DNA from: Candidatus Thalassarchaeaceae archaeon | Lineage (GTDB): Archaea; Thermoplasmatota; Poseidoniia; Poseidoniales; Thalassarchaeaceae | DNA: 13,867 nucleotides | Direction: 5' to 3' | Assembly: GCA_029250425.1 (NCBI GenBank) | Contig: JAQXFF010000118.1 | Location: 1 to 13,867, forward strand | Part shown: positions 1 to 6,443 of the stretch, piece after piece | Layout: each line of letters starts with the position of its first letter | Position numbering within the stretch: the first letter of the stretch is position 1 | Translations under genes and position numbers: made by a program | Notes under the pieces: model-generated | Seen by the model: only the letters and a program-made list of their open reading frames with translations | The model's database searches: none | What the model was told of the DNA's origin: nothing

Positions 1-1
1 A

Positions 2-532
2 CCCATCAAGATCGTGGGCGTATCTCCTTGCTTCCGCCGTGAAGTTGGTGCTCACGGACAAGGTGACAAAGGCATTTGGCGCGTTCATCAATTTACCAAA
101 ATTGAACAAATTATCATTGCCCACCCCGATGACTCATGGACTCACCACGAAGAATTACTGACCAATTGCGTCGACCTGTGGGACAGTCTTGGACTACACT
201 ACGAAGTTGTCAATATCTGTACAGGTGACATGGGAACTGTGGCTGCAAAGAAGTATGATCTAGAAGCTTGGCTACCTGGACGAGGCGAATACAAAGAAAT
301 CGTCTCGTGTTCGAATTGCACTGACTATCAAGCCAATCGTTTACGAATGCGATATCGGACCACAGAAGGCAATGCAGCGGTCCACACACTCAATTCAACA
401 GCGGTCGCCACCAGTCGTGCTCTCGTCGCCATTATGGAACAAAATCAACTCGAAGATGGACGAGTTCGAGTACCGGACTGTTTGGTATCTAGAATGGGTG
501 GAAAGACGCATCTAGAGCCTTGTGATTGGTGA
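2..532 (+). CDS. serS: Seryl-tRNA synthetase, 3' part (5' end outside window)
   Basis: Class II aminoacyl-tRNA synthetase that charges tRNA-Ser with serine in the cytoplasm. Only about the last 176 residues are present; the reading frame is open through the left edge. Visible are class II motif 2 (G-V-S-P-C-F-R-R-E followed by G-I-W-R-V-H-Q-F), the S-C-S-N-C-T-D-Y-Q-A-N-R-L stretch typical of SerRS active sites, and motif 3 (H-T-L-N-S-T-A-V-A-T-S-R) followed by the usual E-D-G-x-x-x-V-P and M-G-G ending. The C-terminus is at the normal place for the family, so the gene appears intact at this end. The GTG at 14 is internal and not a start. The stop lies 4 bases before the ATG of the M28 peptidase gene, which suggests cotranscription. 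Family assignment is secure; the N-terminal tRNA-binding arm cannot be assessed. Confidence 0.96.
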   Translation, partial: PIKIVGVSPCFRREVGAHGQGDKGIWRVHQFTKIEQIIIAHPDDSWTHHEELLTNCVDLWDSLGLHYEVVNICTGDMGTVAAKKYDLEAWLPGRGEYKEIVSCSNCTDYQANRLRMRYRTTEGNAAVHTLNSTAVATSRALVAIMEQNQLEDGRVRVPDCLVSRMGGKTHLEPCDW

Positions 533-536
533 TGAC

Positions 537-1847
537 ATGCGTGCCATCATGCTGACATTACTCATTTTCCTTGCTTCATTCAGTGGTTGCTTCGGTGACC
601 CTCCTGAGGATGTTAAAGCCAAATTATCCATTGAACCCATCGAGCAAGCAATTCGCGGTCAGGTGATGTCAATCCATGTTGAAGCAAATGTTGAATGGAC
701 TGTGAATCGTTCTGCGGGACTCTTCTTTATCGATGATGATGGTGTGTTTAGAGATGATTTGGAAAGGACTTTTGCATCGGATGTTGAAGATTTTGAAATC
801 CTAGTCCTCGATAGCGAACGAGCCGATGTCGAACTCATCATTACGGCAGGGGATGAATCTGAGAATATCACCATGCAACTTGTCGACAGCGATGAGATGA
901 TGCTCGTGGATGGTCGAAGAGCCTTCGACACCATTGACATGCTCACCACTGATTGGAACAATCGTTGGTGTGCTTCGGCAGATCTCCACGGAGGTGGTGC
1001 GACTTACGAAGCCGCAGCAGAAGCAATGAAGGTAATTTGGGATGATTACGGCTTTGATCTTGTTGAAGTCACCCGATATGATGATGATCCCAACCAAATC
1101 AATGTTGTAGGATACAAATATGGTAATGTGTATCCAGACCAATACATCATCTTAGGAGGGCATTTCGATGTTGGATATGCATTCACCCCCCCTGGAGGAG
1201 GGACGACTGAAGGTGCCAATGACGATACAAGCGGGTCTACAGTTTCAATGGAAATGGCTCAGGCCATAGCATCAAGAGAATGGGACCACACCGTTGTCGC
1301 TGCACTTTGGGCCTGTGAGGAAGAGGGACTGCTGGGGAGTGCAGCATTCGTAGACCATCTCCCTGAAGACAAAGCGGTCAAAGCTTACTTGAATTTCGAC
1401 ATGGTTTCGCTGAATTATCCAATCATACCGCCTCCTGGATATGGTCCATATGATCTTTCAATCGCAACAGCGGGTGCGCATGATGAGAATCTCTCGGTCA
1501 TGCTAGAATGGGTTCGCTTGGTCGTTGAGGATGAAATGAACTTCCACGATGTGGCATCAAATGATATCTATTGGCAGGCGGCCGAATCGTGTGCCAGTGA
1601 TCATTGTTCATTCTTCACTTCAGGATATGCTACTTTCAACTTCTTCAGCGCTGGTGGTGATGCTTCATTCTGGCAAGAATGGCACAGTCCGACAGATACG
1701 CTGGATTTCATGGTGGGAAAGGCTGGTGGTTCCGACAATTTAGGTGATGGATTCAACACTCTTGTTTGGACTGCATTTTGTCTGTTCGTTCATGTTGACA
1801 ATACCGATGATTCATTCCAAGGTCGTTGGTACACAGGTGAAGATTAA
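537..1847 (+). CDS. Secreted M28-family zinc metallopeptidase, probable lipoprotein
   Basis: Predicted aminopeptidase or carboxypeptidase-like M28 enzyme with two zinc ions, acting outside the membrane; substrate unknown. Numbered from the ATG at 537 (436 residues), residues 1-15 form a hydrophobic signal segment that runs into F-S-G-C, a lipobox-like site with Cys18, followed by an acidic stretch. Residues about 25-125 are a beta-rich region I do not recognise. The catalytic domain shows G-G-H-F-D (His209, Asp211), G-A-N-D-D (Asp229), C-E-E-E-G-L-L-G-S (Glu261, Glu262), N-F-D-M (Asp288), S-D-H-C-S-F and W-H-S-P-T-D-T (His383). By family knowledge these are the metal ligands and catalytic acids. 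I chose ATG 537 because GGTGAT lies just upstream; a GTG at 522 is in frame but would overlap serS and add five polar residues ahead of the signal peptide. It follows serS by 4 bases and converges on the biotin carrier gene. Family call secure, lipoprotein call moderate. Confidence 0.9.
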   Translation: MRAIMLTLLIFLASFSGCFGDPPEDVKAKLSIEPIEQAIRGQVMSIHVEANVEWTVNRSAGLFFIDDDGVFRDDLERTFASDVEDFEILVLDSERADVELIITAGDESENITMQLVDSDEMMLVDGRRAFDTIDMLTTDWNNRWCASADLHGGGATYEAAAEAMKVIWDDYGFDLVEVTRYDDDPNQINVVGYKYGNVYPDQYIILGGHFDVGYAFTPPGGGTTEGANDDTSGSTVSMEMAQAIASREWDHTVVAALWACEEEGLLGSAAFVDHLPEDKAVKAYLNFDMVSLNYPIIPPPGYGPYDLSIATAGAHDENLSVMLEWVRLVVEDEMNFHDVASNDIYWQAAESCASDHCSFFTSGYATFNFFSAGGDASFWQEWHSPTDTLDFMVGKAGGSDNLGDGFNTLVWTAFCLFVHVDNTDDSFQGRWYTGED

Positions 1848-1862
1848 ATTGACCAATTGAAA

Positions 1863-1878
1863 AATTGAATTCTCAATT
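1863..1878. terminator. Short inverted repeat between convergent genes, possible terminator
   Basis: The 25-base gap between the convergent M28 and biotin carrier genes is AT-rich. It holds a 6-bp inverted repeat (AATTGA, loop ATTC, TCAATT) that runs over the last codons of the carrier gene. Read on the minus strand, a run of five T follows near 1860-1864, which would suit archaeal termination after the carrier gene. The stem is weak and AT-only, so this is a tentative call. Confidence 0.35.
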
Positions 1879-2349
1879 GCTTTCTTCCGAATCTTCAATG
1901 TCAATTAATGTCGCACCAGCATCCACTTGTTCACCAACTTGATGATGAATTTTCACAACGACCCCGGGATCATTTGCTGCAATACGATGTTCCATCTTCA
2001 TTGCCTCCATGACAATGAGTGTTTGTCCAGATTCAACGTGGTCACCAATATTGCAAAGAATCTCTAGAATCTTGCCCGGCATTGGTGCCGTCATTCCATC
2101 GTCTTCGCCCGAACCACCCGCACCCTGCTCGTCAATAGATACAACATGGATGCTACCGTCTAGATGCACCCACCAATCATCTCCAACCTTGATGACGTGG
2201 GCCAATTGGCCATCGACCCACATTCGATTGGGCCTTGCATCAATTTCGAATGTGTGCTCGTTTGATACATTCTCGTCATCACAGGTCGCTTCGCTTGAAC
2301 CAATGGTGATTTGCCATTGACGGCCTTGTTTATCTCTGATATCAACCAT
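1873..2349 (-). CDS. Biotin carboxyl carrier protein (BT-like plus biotinyl domain)
   Basis: Carrier subunit of a biotin-dependent acyl-CoA carboxylase. It would move carboxybiotin from the biotin carboxylase encoded just upstream to the carboxyltransferase. The protein has 158 residues from ATG 2349. Residues about 1-70 resemble the BT-type linker that joins carboxylase and biotinyl domains in MccA-type chains (W-V-D-G, W-W-V-H-L-D-G). A Gly/Asp-rich hinge follows. The biotinyl domain covers about 85-153, with A-P-M-P-G-K near 88-93 and the biotin attachment motif E-A-M-K-M (Lys118). I chose ATG 2349 because GAGGTG sits 6 bases upstream; the in-frame GTG at 2358 overlaps that ribosome binding site. 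The gene begins 10 bases after the biotin carboxylase stop and in another frame. Fused MccA chains of about 660 residues carry the same domains in one protein, so this looks like a split alpha subunit. Biotinylation needs a ligase encoded elsewhere. Confidence 0.92.
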   Translation of the reverse strand: MVDIRDKQGRQWQITIGSSEATCDDENVSNEHTFEIDARPNRMWVDGQLAHVIKVGDDWWVHLDGSIHVVSIDEQGAGGSGEDDGMTAPMPGKILEILCNIGDHVESGQTLIVMEAMKMEHRIAANDPGVVVKIHHQVGEQVDAGATLIDIEDSEESN

Positions 2350-2355
2350 GGCAAT

Positions 2356-2361
2356 CACCTC
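2356..2361 (-). promoter_or_regulatory. Ribosome binding site deciding the biotin carrier start
   Basis: GAGGTG on the minus strand, 6 bases before ATG 2349, overlapping the stop of the biotin carboxylase gene (TGA at 2362-2360). It supports the ATG over the in-frame GTG at 2358, and supports deliberate translation of the carrier as its own protein. Confidence 0.6.
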
Positions 2362-3901
2362 AAGGGAAGGACCTCCGCAGTGTCAAGAATGGGTTGTAGG
2401 GACTACCACGCCCCCCATCTGATTCAACCGCCATTGCTTTTCGAGAAAGACCGTAATGCTCAGCTGCAGCCGCCACAAAAGGAACGACTTCAGATGGTTG
2501 TGAATCCCAACCTTCCGGCCAATTGACATCGATAAAATCAGTCGTGGTTTCACCTGCATGAAATGCAGGATGCGACATGATGTCGCAAAGGAATCCAAGA
2601 TTCGTGGTGACTCCAAGCAACACAAAATCTTCACAGGCACGTTTCATTCGACGGATTGCGGCTTCGCGTTCTGGTGCATGTACAATCAACTTGGCAAGCA
2701 TAGGATCGAAGTCAATACTAGCCTCGTCACCTTCACGAACACCTGTGTCCAATCGAATGCCTGGGCCTGTAGGGGGTCGAAACAAGGCCAATGGACCTAT
2801 GGCTGGAAGGAAACTGTTGGCAGGATCTTCTGCGTAAATACGAACCTCGATTGCATGACCTCGAATGGAAAGATCTGATTGGACGAATGGAAGAGGCAAG
2901 CCCGCAGCAACCCGTATTTGTTCAACAACCAAATCAACACCGCTAATGCATTCTGTAATTGGATGCTCAACTTGTAGGCGTGTGTTCATTTCAAGGAAAT
3001 GGAATTCTCCATCTTCAGCAAGAAGGAACTCAACAGTTCCTGCACCTTCGTAATCGACGGCTTTGGCCGCATTCACAGCCGCTTCACCCATACGTTGTCG
3101 AGTCGCTTCATTCAGTACCGGTGAAGGGGATTCTTCCACAACCTTCTGATGTCTACGCTGGATACTACACTCGCGTTCAAACAAGTGGACTGCATTACCC
3201 AATGTATCCGATAATACCTGAACTTCGATGTGACGGGATTTCTCAAGAAGCCGTTCGACATAGACGGTTCCGTCACCGAATGATGTTACTGCTTCTCGAC
3301 TAGCAGCCGCATATTCTCGCTGTAAATTTCGAGGCTCCCGAACTACACGCATTCCTTTACCACCTCCGCCAGCACTGGCCTTCAGTAGCAATGGGTAACC
3401 AACACGTGTCGCTGCACGAACAAGTTCGTCCACCATTTCATCAGGCTTCTCCAGTGGTAATTCTTCACCGGGAATGACGGGAACGCCCGCTGTAACCATG
3501 GCTCGTCGTGCACTGATTTTATCCCCCATTTCATCGATTGCATACGCCGAAGGGCCAATCCAAACCAGGCCCGCTTCTTTGACTGCATTTGCAAAGGAAC
3601 TCCGCTCGGAAAGAAAACCATATCCCGGATGTATTGCATCGGCTCCCGTCTCCTCTGCTGCAGATAGGATTGCTTCGATATTGAGATAAGTTTCAGCAAG
3701 GTTGTCCCCTGGTAAGAAAACAGATTCTTCAGCTGTTTGCTGATGTAATGAACCGCGATCCGCTTCAGAGTAAATGGCGACAGAACCGAGTCCTAGTTCT
3801 GCACAAGAGCGGAATATCCGGCAGGCAATCTCCCCCCGATTTGCAACCAATATTTTGGAAATAGGGTGTGGCGCACCCTTCATCCAATCTGGCCCACCCA
3901 T
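2360..3901 (-). CDS. mccA: Biotin carboxylase subunit of an acyl-CoA carboxylase (3-methylcrotonyl-CoA type)
   Basis: ATP-dependent biotin carboxylase: it carboxylates the biotin on the carrier protein using bicarbonate and ATP. From ATG 3901 the protein has 513 residues. An N-terminal Biotin_carb_N domain begins with K-I-L-V-A-N-R-G-E-I-A-C-R-I (about 16-29) and includes A-I-H-P-G-Y-G-F-L-S-E. The ATP-grasp core has A-S-A-G-G-G-G-K-G-M (about 175-184) and the catalytic block E-M-N-T-R-L-Q-V-E-H-P (about 304-314). The C-terminal domain has R-I-Y-A-E-D-P and F-D-P-M-L-A-K-L. The chain stops soon after, without the BT and biotinyl domains of bacterial MccA; those are in the next gene. The start lies 7 bases after the hydratase stop, with GGAG about 10 bases upstream. 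The in-frame ATG at 3883 and an upstream codon at 3943 inside the hydratase gene are less likely. The symbol rests on the neighbouring MccB-type carboxyltransferase; by this sequence alone it could serve propionyl- or acetyl-CoA. Confidence 0.92.
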   Translation of the reverse strand: MGGPDWMKGAPHPISKILVANRGEIACRIFRSCAELGLGSVAIYSEADRGSLHQQTAEESVFLPGDNLAETYLNIEAILSAAEETGADAIHPGYGFLSERSSFANAVKEAGLVWIGPSAYAIDEMGDKISARRAMVTAGVPVIPGEELPLEKPDEMVDELVRAATRVGYPLLLKASAGGGGKGMRVVREPRNLQREYAAASREAVTSFGDGTVYVERLLEKSRHIEVQVLSDTLGNAVHLFERECSIQRRHQKVVEESPSPVLNEATRQRMGEAAVNAAKAVDYEGAGTVEFLLAEDGEFHFLEMNTRLQVEHPITECISGVDLVVEQIRVAAGLPLPFVQSDLSIRGHAIEVRIYAEDPANSFLPAIGPLALFRPPTGPGIRLDTGVREGDEASIDFDPMLAKLIVHAPEREAAIRRMKRACEDFVLLGVTTNLGFLCDIMSHPAFHAGETTTDFIDVNWPEGWDSQPSEVVPFVAAAAEHYGLSRKAMAVESDGGRGSPYNPFLTLRRSFP

Positions 3902-3908
3902 GTGGATT

Positions 3909-4766
3909 TCACTCCTCTTTCCAATTGGGTGAGCGCTTTTCAAGGAATGATGCTAGCCCTTCTTGCCCTTCAGCCGAGCCACGCATAGCACTGGTTTTGT
4001 CCAATGTCCACTGCCTCAATTCTTCATCTGAACCAGTCCACCGATCAAAGGTTAGGGTCAACTTCTTGGCTTCGGAAACTGCCATTGGACCTGTTGATAA
4101 TACTTCACTAACGATTGTGGATTCGGAACCATCTAATGATTCTGACAATTGATTTACCAATCCTATTCGAAGTGATTCTTCAGCACCTATTCTACCCGCC
4201 ATCATCGATAGTCTGCGGAATTCTGCACTGCCGACCTTGCGATACACATAGGGGCCAATGACTGCAGGTAATATTCCTAATTTCCCTTCTGAAAGAGCAA
4301 TGCGGGCTATTGGTTCAACAATGACATGATCTAGGCAAGCAATGAGGCCCGCACCCCCCCCCAGGGCAACACCCTGGATTTTTCCAATGGTGAAGCAAGG
4401 ATGAGCCCAAAGACTGTTGAACAAACGGTCGAGTCTTTCAGAATCTGTTCTGTTTTCTTCTGGGCTTTTGGCTCCGGCATCCCTCATCATGTTGATATCG
4501 GCTCCAGCACAGAAGTGCTTGCCTGCTCCAGACAATACGAGAATACGCAAATAGGACGCACCTGTTGAATCATGCAAGGTACCCCGGTCACCGACCGAAC
4601 GCTCTTTGGTCCAATCAAGAAGAGAAATGATTTCGCTGATCAACTGGATGTTCAGTGCATTGTACACATCTTCACGTGTTAGTGTTAGGTGAGCGACCGC
4701 ACCTTCTATTTCAAGCGAACAAAGGCTTGTTTCTGGCTTTAAATCTTCAATTGTAAAATTTAACAT
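3909..4766 (-). CDS. liuC: Enoyl-CoA hydratase family, LiuC-like (methylglutaconyl-CoA hydratase)
   Basis: Crotonase-fold enzyme of 285 residues, probably hydrating 3-methylglutaconyl-CoA to HMG-CoA, the step after the carboxylase in leucine breakdown. Oxyanion-hole loops are visible: A-G-K-H-F-C-A-G-A-D-I (81-91) and G-V-A-L-G-G-G-A-G-L (132-141). The stretch S-E-G-K-L-G-I-L-P-A-V-I-G-P-Y-V (159-174) keeps Glu160, matching Glu164 of rat crotonase. The usual first glutamate (Glu144) is replaced by Gly140. This Gly, together with P-A-x-I-x-P-Y-V, is a pattern I associate with bacterial LiuC and AtuE proteins. The C-terminus (S-A-E-G-Q-E-G-L-A-S-F-L-E-K-R-x-P-x-W) is typical of the family. Residues about 52-72 look like a small insertion. 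ATG 4766 is favoured by AGGAG 8 bases upstream; the longer in-frame start at 4823 lies inside mccB. The gene sits between mccB and the biotin carboxylase gene. Isohexenylglutaconyl-CoA hydratase (AtuE) is the main alternative. Confidence 0.88.
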   Translation of the reverse strand: MLNFTIEDLKPETSLCSLEIEGAVAHLTLTREDVYNALNIQLISEIISLLDWTKERSVGDRGTLHDSTGASYLRILVLSGAGKHFCAGADINMMRDAGAKSPEENRTDSERLDRLFNSLWAHPCFTIGKIQGVALGGGAGLIACLDHVIVEPIARIALSEGKLGILPAVIGPYVYRKVGSAEFRRLSMMAGRIGAEESLRIGLVNQLSESLDGSESTIVSEVLSTGPMAVSEAKKLTLTFDRWTGSDEELRQWTLDKTSAMRGSAEGQEGLASFLEKRSPNWKEE

Positions 4767-4774
4767 TTCAATTG

Positions 4775-4779
4775 CTCCT
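4775..4779 (-). promoter_or_regulatory. Ribosome binding site of the liuC-like gene
   Basis: AGGAG on the minus strand, 8 bases before ATG 4766 and right after the mccB stop codon (TGA at 4782-4780). It decides the start against the longer frame and supports coupled translation with mccB. Confidence 0.65.
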
Positions 4780-6390
4780 TCACATTCTAAATATTCCGAA
4801 ATTTGTATCGGGCATCGGTGCATTCAAACTGACACTAATGGCCAAACCAAGGACATCGCGAGTATCGCGAGGGTCAATGATTCCATCATCCCACAATCGC
4901 GCTGTCGAATAATACGGTGAACCCTCTGCCTCATATTTCTCAAGGATGGGGGATTGGAATGTATCCCATTCTTCATCAGTCATCGGTTCAAGTCCTTCAC
5001 GTGCCCTCTGATCTTGCTTCACCGTTGCAAGAACATCAGCTGCTTGTGGCCCTCCCATTACTGAAATTCGGCTGTTTGGCCACATGAAAAGGAATCGTGG
5101 ATCATAAGCACGCCCACACATGCCGTAGTTACCTGCACCATGACTTCCACCGATGATCACTGTGAACTTAGGAACTGGGACGCACGATACTGCCGTTACC
5201 AGTTTGGCTCCATCTTTTGCGATGCCGCCTGCTTCGTATTCCCGACCGACCATGAAGCCTGTAATATTCTGTAAGAATACGAGAGGGATGCCACGCTGCC
5301 CACACAGTTCAACAAAATGAGCACCTTTGAGTGATGATTCCGAGAAAAGGATACCATTGTTTGCTACAATTCCTACAGGATAGCCATGGATGCGGGCAAA
5401 TCCACAAACGAGTGTGGGGCCATAACGGGCCTTGAACTCATGGAAACGACTTCCATCAACAATGCGTGCAATTATTTCACGAACATCGAACGGAGTCCGA
5501 TTGTCTTCAGGAATGATGCCCAAAATCTCATCGCTTGAATAGGCCGGATCTTCAGGAGCTTGCACCTCTAATTTTGTTTTCACACCAGTATTGAGGTTCT
5601 CCACGATATTTCGAACCATTCGCAATGCAGCGGGTTCATCCTCAGCATAATGATCTGCGACTCCAGATTGAGCAGTGTGAACATCCGCACCACCCAAATC
5701 TTCCGCTGTGACTTCTTCACCGGTTGCGGCTTTGACCAACGGTGGCCCCGCAAGGAAAATTGTTCCATTGCCCTTGACAATTATCGATTCATCGGACATG
5801 GCGGGAACATATGCCCCCCCGGCTGTACAGGAACCACAAACAGCAGCAATTTGCGGAATTCCTTTTCCACTCATTATTGCTTGATTGCGGAAAATTCTCC
5901 CGAAGTGTCCTTTGTCCGGGAATACCTCATCCTGCATTGGAAGGAAGGCCCCACCTGAATCTACCAAGTAAATGCAAGGTAAGTGATTGGAATTTGCAAC
6001 TTCTTGAGCACGAATGTGTTTTTTTACAGTCATCGGGTAGTATGAACCGCCCTTGACTGTAGCATCATTGGCCACAAATAAGCACTCTTTACCATGAACC
6101 ACCCCAATACCCGTAATCATGCCAGCACTGGCTGCGCGGCCATCATAGAGGTCATATGCTGCAAGTGGGGATAATTCGAGAAATGGTGTACCTGGATCAC
6201 ATATTGCTGAGATCCTTTCTCGAGGTAGAGCCTTACCTCGGCTCCGATGTTTCTCAACATATTTTCCGCCACCACCTTGTTGAACAACATCAAGTCGTTC
6301 ACGCAATGTAGCGAGAAGTTCGGTGTTGTGGTCATGATTCGACTTGAATGAATCATCCGAGGAATTGACTCGGGTCTGAAGTCGATCCAT
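4780..6390 (-). CDS. mccB: Carboxyltransferase beta subunit, 3-methylcrotonyl-CoA carboxylase type
   Basis: Transfers the carboxyl group from carboxybiotin to an acyl-CoA, most likely 3-methylcrotonyl-CoA in leucine catabolism. It has 536 residues from ATG 6390, the normal length for MccB/LiuB. The N-terminal crotonase-like half has L-R-E-R-L near 29-33, then V-A-N-D-A-T-V-K-G-G-S-Y-Y-P-M-T (106-121), V-D-S-G-G-A-F-L-P-M-Q-D-E-V-F-P (143-158), H-F-G-R-I-F and C-G-S-C-T-A-G-G-A-Y-V-P-A-M. The C-terminal half has Q-N-I-T-G-F-M-V-G-R-E-Y-E (374-386), G-A-G-N-Y-G-M-C-G-R-A-Y and F-M-W-P-N-S-R-I-S-V-M-G-G. The S-G-G-A-F-L-P-M-Q-D-E-V-F-P and F-G-R-I-F signatures separate it from propionyl-CoA carboxylase beta chains. 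They do not exclude geranyl-CoA carboxylase (AtuC). The in-frame GTG at 6396 falls inside an inverted repeat, so ATG 6390 is preferred. It is the first gene of the carboxylase block, 53 bases after the DUF63 gene. Confidence 0.92.
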   Translation of the reverse strand: MDRLQTRVNSSDDSFKSNHDHNTELLATLRERLDVVQQGGGGKYVEKHRSRGKALPRERISAICDPGTPFLELSPLAAYDLYDGRAASAGMITGIGVVHGKECLFVANDATVKGGSYYPMTVKKHIRAQEVANSNHLPCIYLVDSGGAFLPMQDEVFPDKGHFGRIFRNQAIMSGKGIPQIAAVCGSCTAGGAYVPAMSDESIIVKGNGTIFLAGPPLVKAATGEEVTAEDLGGADVHTAQSGVADHYAEDEPAALRMVRNIVENLNTGVKTKLEVQAPEDPAYSSDEILGIIPEDNRTPFDVREIIARIVDGSRFHEFKARYGPTLVCGFARIHGYPVGIVANNGILFSESSLKGAHFVELCGQRGIPLVFLQNITGFMVGREYEAGGIAKDGAKLVTAVSCVPVPKFTVIIGGSHGAGNYGMCGRAYDPRFLFMWPNSRISVMGGPQAADVLATVKQDQRAREGLEPMTDEEWDTFQSPILEKYEAEGSPYYSTARLWDDGIIDPRDTRDVLGLAISVSLNAPMPDTNFGIFRM

Positions 6391-6391
6391 A

Positions 6392-6411
6392 CGCACCCCT
6401 TAGGGGGTGCG
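6392..6411. promoter_or_regulatory. Perfect inverted repeat covering the mccB ribosome binding site
   Basis: On the + strand this reads CGCACCCC, TTAG, GGGGTGCG: a perfect 8-bp stem with a 4-base loop. On the mccB-sense strand the structure ends one base before ATG 6390. The only good Shine-Dalgarno stretch (AAGGGG, 6401 to 6396) lies in the loop and 3' arm. It could be an RNA hairpin that hides the ribosome site, or a palindromic operator in DNA. No T-run follows, so a classical terminator is unlikely. Confidence 0.55.
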
Positions 6412-6443
6412 AATACGAACTTGGCCTTGAACACTCGCCCGTT

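Noticed and set aside
801..1142. Minus-strand open frame of 113 codons opposite the M28 gene
   Set aside because: It lies inside a gene with full catalytic motifs on the other strand, has no recognisable domain, and is overlapped by another antisense frame.
2009..3303. Several plus-strand open frames opposite the carrier and biotin carboxylase genes
   Set aside because: They are antisense shadows of strongly conserved proteins, have atypical composition, and have no ribosome sites or known motifs.
6423..6431. GGCCTTGAA shared by the gaps upstream of mccB and of the reductase gene (12043-12051), as an operator
   Set aside because: The same nine bases also occur inside mccB coding sequence near 5429-5437, and the distances to the two start codons differ, so chance is the simpler explanation.
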